Shown here piece after piece: positions 35,319 to 43,243 of a DNA stretch of 64,000 nt (positions are counted from its first letter, which is position 1; each line of letters opens with the position of its first letter). A program made the position numbers and the translations under genes. A model generated the notes under the pieces. It made no database searches. It had not been told where the DNA came from and saw nothing but the letters and a program-made list of their open reading frames with translations. Source of the stretch: G963422275 sp963422275 (GTDB taxonomy: Bacteria; Pseudomonadota; Alphaproteobacteria; Rhodobacterales; Rhodobacteraceae); assembly GCA_963422275.1 (NCBI GenBank), contig OY729418.1:3286001-3350000 (forward strand), given 5' to 3'.

Positions 35319-36354
35319 TCACGTTTCGGTCTTGCTTCGTTTCATTTGATTTCTCGCCTCTTGAGCGCGCTTTGCCAGCTCCCTCTGCCGGATCGGCCCG
35401 CCATATTTTTTCAACATCTCAACGCCTGAGTGACCGCTGACGGCTTTGACCATTTCGTCGTCACATCCTGCCAAATAGAGTTCGATCGTCGCGTTTTTCC
35501 TGAGCCCGTGCGTTTTGTAGTAGCTCGCCTTCGCGTGCTTCATCTTTTTTTGATGGAGCGCATTTCCTCAGCGACGATGCGATAGCTTACTGACCGCCTT
35601 TTGGCGTCCGTAACGACTGTGCCCTCTGTTCGCTCCAACCCGTCCAGGTGGGCTTTGAGACTATCAGTTAGCGGGATCCACAGCGGTTTGTCGGTTTTGC
35701 TCTGAGTGAAATCAAATCCTTCAAAGGATCAGAAAAATGCGCCCACTTCATTTTGACAACATCACCAATACGCTGCCTTGTGTTGATGCAGAGTTCGTAA
35801 ACCAACCGAGCGCGTTTTGAAGCCAGCGCTTCGAACTCAGCCCGCACATCATCTGGCCAAGGCTCCCAGCCGTCGCTCTGCTGTTTGAATAGCGGAATGC
35901 CCTTCGCTGGATTGCCGTGTTCTTTCCTGATGAAGCCAATCAGGCGCGCGTGGTTCATCAAGACGACCATGACCTGAACAAGATAGTTCGCCTGCCGCCA
36001 ATGATCCGCATTGGCGCGGTGCAGTTCATAAATGTGATGCGTTTCGATCCTGGCTGGGTCTTTCTCTGCCCAGATCTCGCGGATGTGGCTGATGTATCGC
36101 CGATAGTCAGATTTCGTCCGGGCCTTCAGCTTCTTATAGAAGTCGCTCTCGTAGTAGCTGAGGATCAGCGCTTCAAAGTTGCGCTTAACAAGTGCCGGTG
36201 CAGGCTTTCCCTTCAGCAACCGATTGCAGTGGTCCCAAAATTCCGGAGTGCCCGCCTCTTCGTGCATCATTACAGATATGCCACGCGACCGCCGGATAAA
36301 ACGCAGATACCCTCTGTCGTTATAAACGTATTTTGGCAGGCTCTTTCGGGTCAT
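35319..36354 (-). pseudogene. Tyrosine recombinase (island integrase) with two frameshifts
   Basis: The ATG at 36354 opens a frame (MTRKSLPKYVYNDRGYLRF) through the core-binding domain to the first catalytic arginine region (INTRQRIGDVVKMKW), then leaves frame near 35735. A second frame continues (FDFTQSKTDKPLWIPL...RIVAEEMRSIKKR) to an A-run near 35553. A third supplies the catalytic end: KTHGLRKNATIEL (HxxR), SGHSGVEMLKKYGG with His and the nucleophile Tyr. All catalytic elements exist but in three frames, so the gene is dead unless the sequence has errors. Its position beside tRNA-Cys marks an integrated island. Confidence 0.88.
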
Positions 36355-36542
36355 TCGCCCATTCTCAAATCACTGTTGACGAAGTCGTCGGCCGCCTCAG
36401 CAGCCACCATGTTGGCATCAACGATGACGCTGCCATCAGGCTTGATTTCGAACTTTGCGCGTTGCCAGCCCGCCTCGCGCGCTTCTCTGATAAAGGCCGA
36501 AGCCGCTTGCTTCGCTTTCGTCTGTGCACTTGCCTTGGTCAT
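36351..36542 (-). CDS. Small protein upstream of the integrase, unknown function
   Basis: A 63-residue hydrophilic protein (MTKASAQTKAKQAASAFIRE...). The second half (KFEIKPDGSVIVDANMVAAE) looks like a short beta-beta-alpha unit. Its stop overlaps the integrase ATG, so the two are translationally coupled. Small genes in this position often encode excision or accessory factors. No family is recognised here, so the role stays open. Confidence 0.65.
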   Translation of the reverse strand: MTKASAQTKAKQAASAFIREAREAGWQRAKFEIKPDGSVIVDANMVAAEAADDFVNSDLRMGE

Positions 36543-36566
36543 CGTCTTGATACCCTTCTCGCCTCG

Positions 36567-36761
36567 TTAACAACGTGCATTATCACTCTGATCCATATCA
36601 ATATTTCCGACAGGGCAAAGCGCTACGCGCCTGTCCTTCGCCGCCCGAATGGCGCGGATCACTTCAGAATTTTGGGAGTTTCCGTTGCGATCAGATTCCG
36701 CTTTAATCCACTCTTTGAGCTCTTGCGGAAGCCTAAGCTGCATTGGTTTACGACTGTTCAT
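36567..36761 (-). CDS. Ribbon-helix-helix DNA-binding protein
   Basis: A 64-residue protein with the Arc/CopG-type fold: a beta strand (MQLRLPQELKEWIKAE), helix 1, then SQNSEVIRAIRAAKD for helix 2. It lies 24 bases upstream of the small accessory gene on the same strand and is divergent from the larger Arc-like gene at 36846. It probably represses the integrase-side genes by binding the palindromes in the shared control region. Confidence 0.8.
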   Translation of the reverse strand: MNSRKPMQLRLPQELKEWIKAESDRNGNSQNSEVIRAIRAAKDRRVALCPVGNIDMDQSDNARC

Positions 36762-36794
36762 GAAACGCCTCTAGGTTGAAACCACACCCCGTTA

Positions 36795-36843
36795 GTGGCA
36801 CTTAGCCACTATTGCGGCAATCGAAATTTATGGCACTGTGCCA
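36795..36843. promoter_or_regulatory. Palindromic operator pair between two ribbon-helix-helix genes
   Basis: GTGGC-ACTTA-GCCAC at 36795-36809 and TGGCAC-T-GTGCCA at 36831-36843 share the TGGCAC/GCCA half-site. They lie in the 84-base divergent region, and the second ends two bases before the Arc-like ATG. Short palindromes with shared half-sites are typical targets of ribbon-helix-helix dimers, which suggests autoregulation. Confidence 0.65.
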
Positions 36844-36845
36844 CC

Positions 36846-37184
36846 ATGCCAGAACAAAACTCTCAAAATCAGGACAAATTCATCGTGCGGTTGCCCGATG
36901 GCCTACGCGACCGGATACGACTCGCGGCCGAGGCCAACCACCGCAGTATGAACGCGGAAGTGGTTGCCTTGCTCGAAGAAAACTATCCTGCGCCGGTGCC
37001 GGAAAACGTCACCGACCCAGCCGCGCGGCTGCTCCTTTGGCTTGCCAAGCGAATACGCCGCAGAACACCCAAACCTGGTTCAGCTAGGGAACGCCAAGCG
37101 ACCCTGTACGAGATCATTGCCAACGAAATAATAACACGGATGGTTGCCATCGAGCGTGGCGACACGAAAAACGAGCGCGGCTAA
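36846..37184 (+). CDS. Arc-family DNA-binding protein
   Basis: A 112-residue regulator whose N-terminal 50 residues are an Arc/Mnt ribbon-helix-helix domain (DKFIVRLPDGLRDRIRLAAEANHRSMNAEVVALLEE in two linked segments). The C-terminal half is basic (RLLLWLAKRIRRRTPKPG) and ends in a helix (LYEIIANEIITRMVAIE). The ATG at 36846 directly follows the palindromic operator. It lies 21 bases upstream of the large helicase gene on the same strand and is therefore a good candidate for its regulator. Confidence 0.87.
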   Translation: MPEQNSQNQDKFIVRLPDGLRDRIRLAAEANHRSMNAEVVALLEENYPAPVPENVTDPAARLLLWLAKRIRRRTPKPGSARERQATLYEIIANEIITRMVAIERGDTKNERG

Positions 37185-37205
37185 GCACGCTGGAAAGAGC
37201 TCGAA

Positions 37206-39914
37206 TTGATTGAGTGGATTATTGGAACAGCCATACTCGGCGGCTTGCTATTCGGGGGGAAAAGGAAATCAAACGATCCCGGCCCCAGGTTGGCGCGTAC
37301 GAGCCTAAAGCTAGTGGAAACGCCGTTTTCCATTGCTCCGGATTCAAATTTCTCAGAGTGGCGCGCCGAATGGGAGCACACTGTCGACTCTCATAGGTGG
37401 ATTCCGAAAAGCCAGGCGAAAGAGATTCTTGAACGCTTTCCACCATACAAAAACGGGAGTGAAACCGCCGAACCCACATCGGAACTTCCGCGTTTTGAAA
37501 AGGCTCTCGGCAAAGAATTCAATGCGACGAACGCGGTTTTTGGCAGGAAGCAAAAAGAAAGGCTGAGCGACTTTTTTTCGTCAGTTGAGCGCAACCCTCT
37601 GACCGATGAGCAGAAGGACTGTTGCATCTGCATGGACAACGCACTCCAGATCGTTGCCGCTGCAGGGTCCGGAAAAACGTCAACAATCGTTGCACGTGTT
37701 GGGTACGCGCTAAAGGAAGGCTTGGTTCCGCCCGAAGAGATTTTGATACTCGCCTTCAACCGTTCTGTGAAAGAGGAGCTAGAAGCTCGCATCAAAGAAC
37801 GCCTAGGCGATATCCCCAATATTCAACGCATTAACGTGAAGACATTTAATGCTTTCGGTCTTGAGGTGATCGGTAAGAGCACTGGGGGGAAGCCCAGATT
37901 GGCTGACTGGGTCGAGCCGGGCAAAGATGTTCAGGCCATCTCAGACATTGTAGAACATCTTCGCCAACGGGATCCCCGTTTCCGACTCGACTGGGATCTA
38001 TTCAGAACGGTCTACGGTCGTGACATCGATGATAGGGAAAACCTCAAACAACCCCAAGCCGACGCCATAGGCAAAGGAAGCATTCATACTGCAGACGGAA
38101 AATTGGTTAAGAGCCAAGAGGAGCGGATGATCTGCGATTTCCTCTTCTACCACGGCGTATCATATGAGTACGAACGGGCCTATGAGCACGACACGGCAAC
38201 CGAAGAGCATTCCCAATACCATCCTGATTTCTTTTACCCCCAATCGAATCTCTATCACGAGCATTTTGCACTAGACGCACAAGGCGGCGCTCCGGCCCAC
38301 TTTTCTGGCGACTACGTTTCAGGGGTCCGCTGGAAAAGAGCGCTACACAATGAAAAAGAGACCCAGCTATTTGAAACAACTTCGCATGGCCTGCGAAACG
38401 GGGACGATCTGGATCGGCTGAGATCTGAGCTCGAAAAGCACGGCGAGGTTCTTGAATTTGACGAAAGCGGCACGTCCACTGGCCAAGAGCCCATTCCAAC
38501 TAAACAACTAGCCTCGACGATCCGGGCGTTCCAACAGCATGTCAAAAGCAATGGTTTGAGCCCGCTAGACTTGCACAACAAAATTTCCGAACACAAGCGC
38601 GGCCACCGCGGTCGGCTGACGCGCTTCGTAAAGCTCTATGAAAGGGTTGCTGACGAGTGGCAGCGGCATCTAGCGGCTGAAAAATGCATTGATTTCGACG
38701 ATATGTTGCTGGATGCCATCGAGCATCTGAAGAAAGGCACTTACCAAAGCGCCTACAGCATGGTTCTCGCAGACGAATTTCAGGATGTTTCGCAGGTAAA
38801 GTTACGATTGCTCAAAGCGCTCAAGGACAGCGCAGGGCCGTCCTCAAGCTTGTGCGTTGTCGGCGATGACTGGCAGGGCATCAATCGTTTCGCTGGTGCC
38901 GATATTTCCGTCATGACGGGTTTCGAACGGACATTCCCGAACTCAACGCAGCTCACTTTGAGCAAGACATTCCGATGCCCTCAGATACTATGCGATGCGT
39001 CCAGTGACTTCATTCAAAAGAACCCAATCCAGATCAGTAAAACTGTGGAAACCACAAATACTTATGAAAGGGCTGGCCTTCATACATTTGCAGCTGAGAC
39101 AATGAGCGCCGCTTTCGAGCGCATCGAAAAAGACCTCAGGCAACTGCATGCTGCCGCAAAAAATGGCCTGCTTGACGTACCAAAGAGCAAGGAAGTCACC
39201 GTCATGCTTTTGGGCCGCTACCACAAGGACAAACCCGCCAGCTTCAATAATTGGAAGCAGACATACGGTGATCAACTTGATCTCAGCTTTTCAACGGCTC
39301 ACGCCGCAAAAGGCTTGGAGGCTGACTATGTGATGCTCCTCAACGTCATCGAAGGCTTGATGGGCTTCCCAAGCCAAATCGTTGATGACCCTGCTTTGCA
39401 GCTCGCGATGCCAGAGCCTGACGACTTCTCAATGGCTGAGGAGCGACGTCTTTTCTATGTGGCGCTGACACGCTCCCGTCGGCAAACGCGTATCTACACA
39501 TTGCAGGATAAGCCTTCGCGATTTGTCGTTGAGCTTGCCAAGGACGGGCATACCGAAATCAAGACAGACAAAGCCACGCTTAAGGTTTGCCCGAAATGTG
39601 GGACCGGTACACTCAGCCAGAAAATTGGCCGATTTGGACCATTCGAAGCCTGCAGCGCACATCCAGACTGCGACTACACCAAAAGGCTTCTTTCCATGAG
39701 ATCTGGGAGCTCCACATCAGCCAAATCTATTCGACTGAAGGAGCCCATATCTGAAGGCGCGAAATGCCCAACCTGTAATAGGGGGATTATGGTTCTCCGA
39801 AAGGGACAGAACAACGAACCTTTTCTTGGATGTTCGTCTTTCCCTAGATGTCGCACAACTGCACCGATCGCCAATCAACAGAAGGGTCAAACAAATGGTG
39901 GGAATGGCCACTAA
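37206..39914 (+). CDS. Membrane-anchored UvrD/HelD-type helicase with nuclease-like insert and zinc ribbons
   Basis: A 902-residue superfamily 1 helicase starting at a TTG. Residues 4-17 (WIIGTAILGGLLFG) form a short membrane anchor followed by basic residues. Walker A is AAGSGKTST at 152-160, with ILAFNRSVKEEL after it. An insert at about 303-400 (EERMICDFLFYHGVSYEYE, YHPDFFYP, EHFALDAQG) resembles a PD-(D/E)xK nuclease: Glu, Pro-Asp and Glu are in order, but the usual lysine is not obvious. Walker B is LADEFQDVS, and motif VI is RRLFYVALTRSRR. Two topoisomerase-type C4 zinc ribbons close the protein (CPKCGTG...CSAHPDC and CPTCNRG...CSSFPRC). The layout resembles helicase IV. The island setting next to an integrase suggests defence or DNA processing, which is inferred. 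Confidence 0.9.
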   Translation: MIEWIIGTAILGGLLFGGKRKSNDPGPRLARTSLKLVETPFSIAPDSNFSEWRAEWEHTVDSHRWIPKSQAKEILERFPPYKNGSETAEPTSELPRFEKALGKEFNATNAVFGRKQKERLSDFFSSVERNPLTDEQKDCCICMDNALQIVAAAGSGKTSTIVARVGYALKEGLVPPEEILILAFNRSVKEELEARIKERLGDIPNIQRINVKTFNAFGLEVIGKSTGGKPRLADWVEPGKDVQAISDIVEHLRQRDPRFRLDWDLFRTVYGRDIDDRENLKQPQADAIGKGSIHTADGKLVKSQEERMICDFLFYHGVSYEYERAYEHDTATEEHSQYHPDFFYPQSNLYHEHFALDAQGGAPAHFSGDYVSGVRWKRALHNEKETQLFETTSHGLRNGDDLDRLRSELEKHGEVLEFDESGTSTGQEPIPTKQLASTIRAFQQHVKSNGLSPLDLHNKISEHKRGHRGRLTRFVKLYERVADEWQRHLAAEKCIDFDDMLLDAIEHLKKGTYQSAYSMVLADEFQDVSQVKLRLLKALKDSAGPSSSLCVVGDDWQGINRFAGADISVMTGFERTFPNSTQLTLSKTFRCPQILCDASSDFIQKNPIQISKTVETTNTYERAGLHTFAAETMSAAFERIEKDLRQLHAAAKNGLLDVPKSKEVTVMLLGRYHKDKPASFNNWKQTYGDQLDLSFSTAHAAKGLEADYVMLLNVIEGLMGFPSQIVDDPALQLAMPEPDDFSMAEERRLFYVALTRSRRQTRIYTLQDKPSRFVVELAKDGHTEIKTDKATLKVCPKCGTGTLSQKIGRFGPFEACSAHPDCDYTKRLLSMRSGSSTSAKSIRLKEPISEGAKCPTCNRGIMVLRKGQNNEPFLGCSSFPRCRTTAPIANQQKGQTNGGNGH

Positions 39915-40552
39915 TAAGCCATCCACTCGTATCCGTGGTTGCCTTCGTGATCTTCCCATTCAACGCCAACCCCGCGTCGCCAATTCGATGACGAACAGCG
40001 TCGCGATGGCAGAACCCATTGCGGGGCGGCCGCTGGTGTCGTGCGTTGCCAGCCAAATTCACCCTGCGTGCCATAGTTCCCGAGGTGCATGTTGTAGCTT
40101 TCGGAGCAATCATCGTCGCGGCCACGTTCACGATGGCTATAGTACCGCACGTCCCAGACGCGGATTGAGCGCACGAAATCAAACTCCAGGCCGCTGATGT
40201 CGATATCGGCACCGCCTTCCACAACCTGCGCCAGAATGACTTGACCTAAGTTCCCCCCAGCTTGGGTGTTTGCATCCCAAACTATGGGTGCTGTGCTTTG
40301 CAATGGACCTCGCTCCGCCACCCACATAGGGCAACGCCAGATCTGCAACGGCGGCTCGATCGGCTAGGGCGTAATCCTTCGGATGAATACGGCTCGAGCA
40401 TGGGCACATTCTGCTGAAGCGGGCCACCCGCCAGCCAGGCAAAGCAGAATGACGCAGTCAACTTGGTAAGCTTTTGCGACCTGTGGAGCCAAACTGGAAA
40501 GGACAGCCACAGCGACCCCGCCAAGCCATTTACGGATGGATCTTAGCGACAT
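39911..40552 (-). pseudogene. Secreted conjugation-associated protein with an in-frame amber codon
   Basis: The ATG at 40552 starts a signal-peptide protein (WLGGVAVAVLSSLAPQVAKA, then YQVDCVILLCLAGGWPASAEC) and runs to RRITP. There TAG at 40364-40366 stops it. The same frame then reads PIEPPLQIWRCP and continues (ADIDISGLEFDFVRSIRVWDVRYY) to the end. I recall homologues with ITPWPIEPP from plasmid transfer regions of Rhodobacterales, so TGG to TAG is the likely mutation. Full length would be 213 residues. Its stop codon overlaps that of the convergent helicase gene. The function of the family is not known to me. Confidence 0.72.
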
Positions 40553-40752
40553 ATCAATAAGCGCTTCTCGATATAATTACTACAATATTGAAGATTGTCG
40601 CCCAACTTCACCCCTCACACCATATGCGAGCAACCACTCAGAGCAGCTCGCGCGTGTTTTGTGGAATATATTCCGTAGAGCAATCCTCATGATTTGGCCG
40701 AAGACAGGCCATGAAATTGAGGGAACGAGTAGGGCTAAATATCCGGAATCTA

Positions 40753-41760
40753 ACCCGAGTTATGGATAAGCTCTGTTTTCTTTTGGAATGCACCGAATGG
40801 CGTCTGGCACGACGATTTTGCCGATTTTGACCTTTGGCTGCGCCAGAATATAGGCAGCCAGACATGACAGGATATGAACGAAGGCATTTGTTGGGGACCG
40901 GTGTCGTGTGTGTTCCAATCCCATGCTTGATTTCAGTTTATCGAACAGCGTTTCAATGATGAACCGCTTCCGCAACATGATTTTGTCCAGAATGGGCAGA
41001 GGAAAGTTTTTCATGTTGCGGCGAATGCCAGTGATCAGGTGCAGGCCCTGCTGCCATAAACGCTGGAAAAGCGGCTTCGAAATGCAGCCTTTATCGCCGA
41101 ACGCCTTGCCTTTCAACTCGGCAATCATGGTCTCAAGCGGCTTGCGGTCGTCGGTGTTTCCAGGCGTGATCTTGACGGCCATGACCTGACCCTTGTCGTT
41201 GATGACCAGATGCAGCTTGAACCCGAAAAACCACCCCATGGTGCTTCGGCCCCGCTTGGCCAGTCCCTTGAAGACCTTGTTCCGGTTGATCCGTGCGTTG
41301 TGGCAGACAGCGAGCTTGGCGCTGTCCACAAAATAGACCCCGGTTTCCTCACCGCGAAAGCATTGCATCAAGATGCAAAACGGAACCGGCAAGCGCGGCA
41401 TCAGGGCGACAAACCGTCCGCAGCTCGGCAGGTCTCCAAAGCGGTCGCGATGTTTCCGCTCCACGCCATGGAACCGGAAAGCCTTGAAATGCTTGAAGGG
41501 CGAGAGATGAAACAGCACCATGATGAAGAGCATTTCGCTGAGCGAGAGCTTGCCCGAGCGCGAGCGCTGGCGGCCTGTGCCGATCAGCCGATGCCGCTCC
41601 CATTCTTCAAAGGCCTTTGCAAAGTCGTCGAGACAACAGAACAGTGCGATGACAGAGGTGCTCATTGAGGGGATCCCATCCGTTGATTTTGGTTGCGGAT
41701 ATAGAATCAGGCCACGCCCGATTTGGGAACCCCCTCACCCCTCTTATCCAGAATTGGGGT
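40753..41760 (-). mobile_element. IS982-family insertion sequence (copy 2), complete
   Basis: Same 1008-bp length and ends as copy 1, in the opposite orientation. It is flanked by a perfect 8-bp duplication GGAATCTA (40745-40752 and 41761-41768). It interrupts an XRE regulator gene. The intact duplication and near-identity with copy 1 point to a recent insertion. Confidence 0.95.
40760..41665 (-). CDS. IS982-family transposase
   Basis: A 301-residue DDE transposase, intact, with FVDSAKLAVCHNARI, GWFFGFKLHLVINDKGQ, KAFGDKGCISKPLF and MLRKRFIIETLFDKLKSS. Near the first catalytic Asp the copy at 32928 has FVDSTKL while this one has FVDSAKL; the Asp itself is kept in both. It could still drive transposition. 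Confidence 0.95.
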   Translation of the reverse strand: MSTSVIALFCCLDDFAKAFEEWERHRLIGTGRQRSRSGKLSLSEMLFIMVLFHLSPFKHFKAFRFHGVERKHRDRFGDLPSCGRFVALMPRLPVPFCILMQCFRGEETGVYFVDSAKLAVCHNARINRNKVFKGLAKRGRSTMGWFFGFKLHLVINDKGQVMAVKITPGNTDDRKPLETMIAELKGKAFGDKGCISKPLFQRLWQQGLHLITGIRRNMKNFPLPILDKIMLRKRFIIETLFDKLKSSMGLEHTRHRSPTNAFVHILSCLAAYILAQPKVKIGKIVVPDAIRCIPKENRAYP

Positions 41761-42156
41761 GGAATCTAAGAAATTCCAGAGGAATGAGCCAAGAACAACT
41801 AGCTTTAGCTGCTGACATGGATCGCAGCTATATCAGCGAGATCGAACTCGCCAGATTTTCGGTATCAGTCGATATTTCGGACTGCTGTATTGGTGGGATA
41901 ACGGCGAGACGCAGGCCGCGCTATATGATGATGGTTTGGCTGAAACGCCAAACTGCTCAGATCAACCGACTGAACCGGACCTTGGCGCAAAGCGCTGCTA
42001 ACGGCCGGAATGAGCCCTTATTGATACATACTGTGTTATGAATGAACGGCTGCGACGCGCGTTGACCAGACTTTGGCCTCGGCGTCGAATGGTCCTAACA
42101 TGCCGTAGCGGAGCAACGAATTGTATGTCTGCTTTGTGTGCTGACGTTTCGGGTCA

Positions 42157-42997
42157 ATTGCTTATGCACATGGTTCCTGCGATACAAGATGTTGTGTTCG
42201 GGATGTCGGATGATGGAATGTTCGCATGACATTCTTGATGTGGAACCATCCCATGACCGAAATCCCCACCAGTCTCATCGCCTTTCAGCGCCTGTTCCCC
42301 GACGACGACGCCTGCGCCCGGTGGCTCATCGCTGCCCGATGGCCGAACGGCTTCCGGTGTCCCGCCTGCGGCCACGATCGCGGGTGGGAGTTGAAGACCA
42401 GGAAGCACAGCTTCGAGTGCATCCGTTGCCATCGGCAGACCTCGGCCACCGCCGGCACCCTGCTGCACCGAACCAAGCTGTCGCTCGCGACCTGGTTCCG
42501 GGCCGCCTGTCTGATGGCCACTCATTCCAATGGCATCTCCGCCCTGCAGTTGCAGAAGCGGCTCGGGATCGGGTACTGTCGCAGTGCCTGGATGCTCGCC
42601 GCCAAGCTTCGCCGCGCCATGGTCAACCCCGAGCGCAGCCCCGAAGGCAAGATTCCGATCGCCGGCGCGGTCGAACTCGGCGACGGCAACACGCCGGGCC
42701 GCCTGCGGCAGGCCACGATCCGGTCCTGCAGCGCCAAGGATCTCGGCAGCTTCGTTGTGCGCAACACCGCCGCGACCGCGACCATCAAGACCGACGGCTG
42801 GAGGGGCTGCAGCACGGTGCCTCGGGAGCGCCACCAGCCCCATGTCGTCGGCGACAGGCCGGCCCATGAAGTTCTCGCCTGGATCCACACCGCGTTCTCC
42901 AACCTCAAGGGCTGGGCGCGGGGCGTCTATCACGGGCTGCGCGCCAAACCTCATCCCTGCCACATCTTGATCAAACCGGAACCAAATGCATAAGCAG
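42157..42997 (+). mobile_element. IS1595-family element with internal deletions (copy 2)
   Basis: Inverted ends (ATTGCTTATGCACATGGTTCC against GGAACCAAATGCATAAGCAG) are flanked by the direct repeat TTCGGGTCA at 42148-42156 and 42998-43006. The frame 42226-42993 encodes an IS1595-type transposase with an N-terminal zinc ribbon (CPACGHDRGW...CIRCHRQTS). It keeps ISALQLQKRLGIGYCRSAW, IAGAVELGDGNTPGR and TIKTDGWRGC. It lacks the first catalytic block (VETDE...) after NPERSP and the C-terminal EFVFRFNRR block, so it should be inactive even though the frame is open. Confidence 0.85.
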
Positions 42998-43209
42998 TTC
43001 GGGTCATTATCCATTATCACATTTGTGCAACTGAGATGCCGCGCTTTTGCAGTGCTTTGGAACTTTGGACGACCATGGCTTGCTGTGCCCACCTGACCTA
43101 GCAACGGAACATCGGTCCACGTTGAACTCATTGTCAGAATGCGGCTAAAAGATGGGGTTGGTCGGAGCGGACATCCCTGTTGACGCGAGATATCCGCCCC
43201 TTCCGGGAG

Positions 43210-43239
43210 GTGTCAGGTGGTCGGTTGATCACCTGACAC
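43210..43239 (-). terminator. Terminator-like hairpin after the TRAP operon
   Basis: GTGTCAGGTG and CACCTGACAC form a perfect 10-bp stem with a 10-base loop. It sits 4 bases beyond the dctP stop on its downstream side. The T-run is weak, so it may act as a processing or stability element rather than a full terminator. Confidence 0.6.
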
Positions 43240-43243
43240 TGAC

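Larger units (their letters stand above)
40711..42041 (+). pseudogene. XRE-family regulator gene split by IS982
   Basis: The ATG at 40711 opens MKLRERVGLNIRNL, which stops at the IS982 edge (40752). Removing the IS and one copy of the 8-bp duplication joins it in frame with RNSRGMSQEQLALAADMDRSYISEIELA from 41769, a classic helix-turn-helix. The frame then runs on to a stop at 42041 through sequence that no longer looks like a regulator (from about 41860). A second, older rearrangement has therefore probably replaced the original 3' part. Confidence 0.8.

Noticed and set aside
32833..41760. IS982 pair as a composite transposon carrying the helicase island
   Set aside because: Each copy has its own matching target duplication and the outer flanks of the pair do not match each other, so the segment did not move as one unit.
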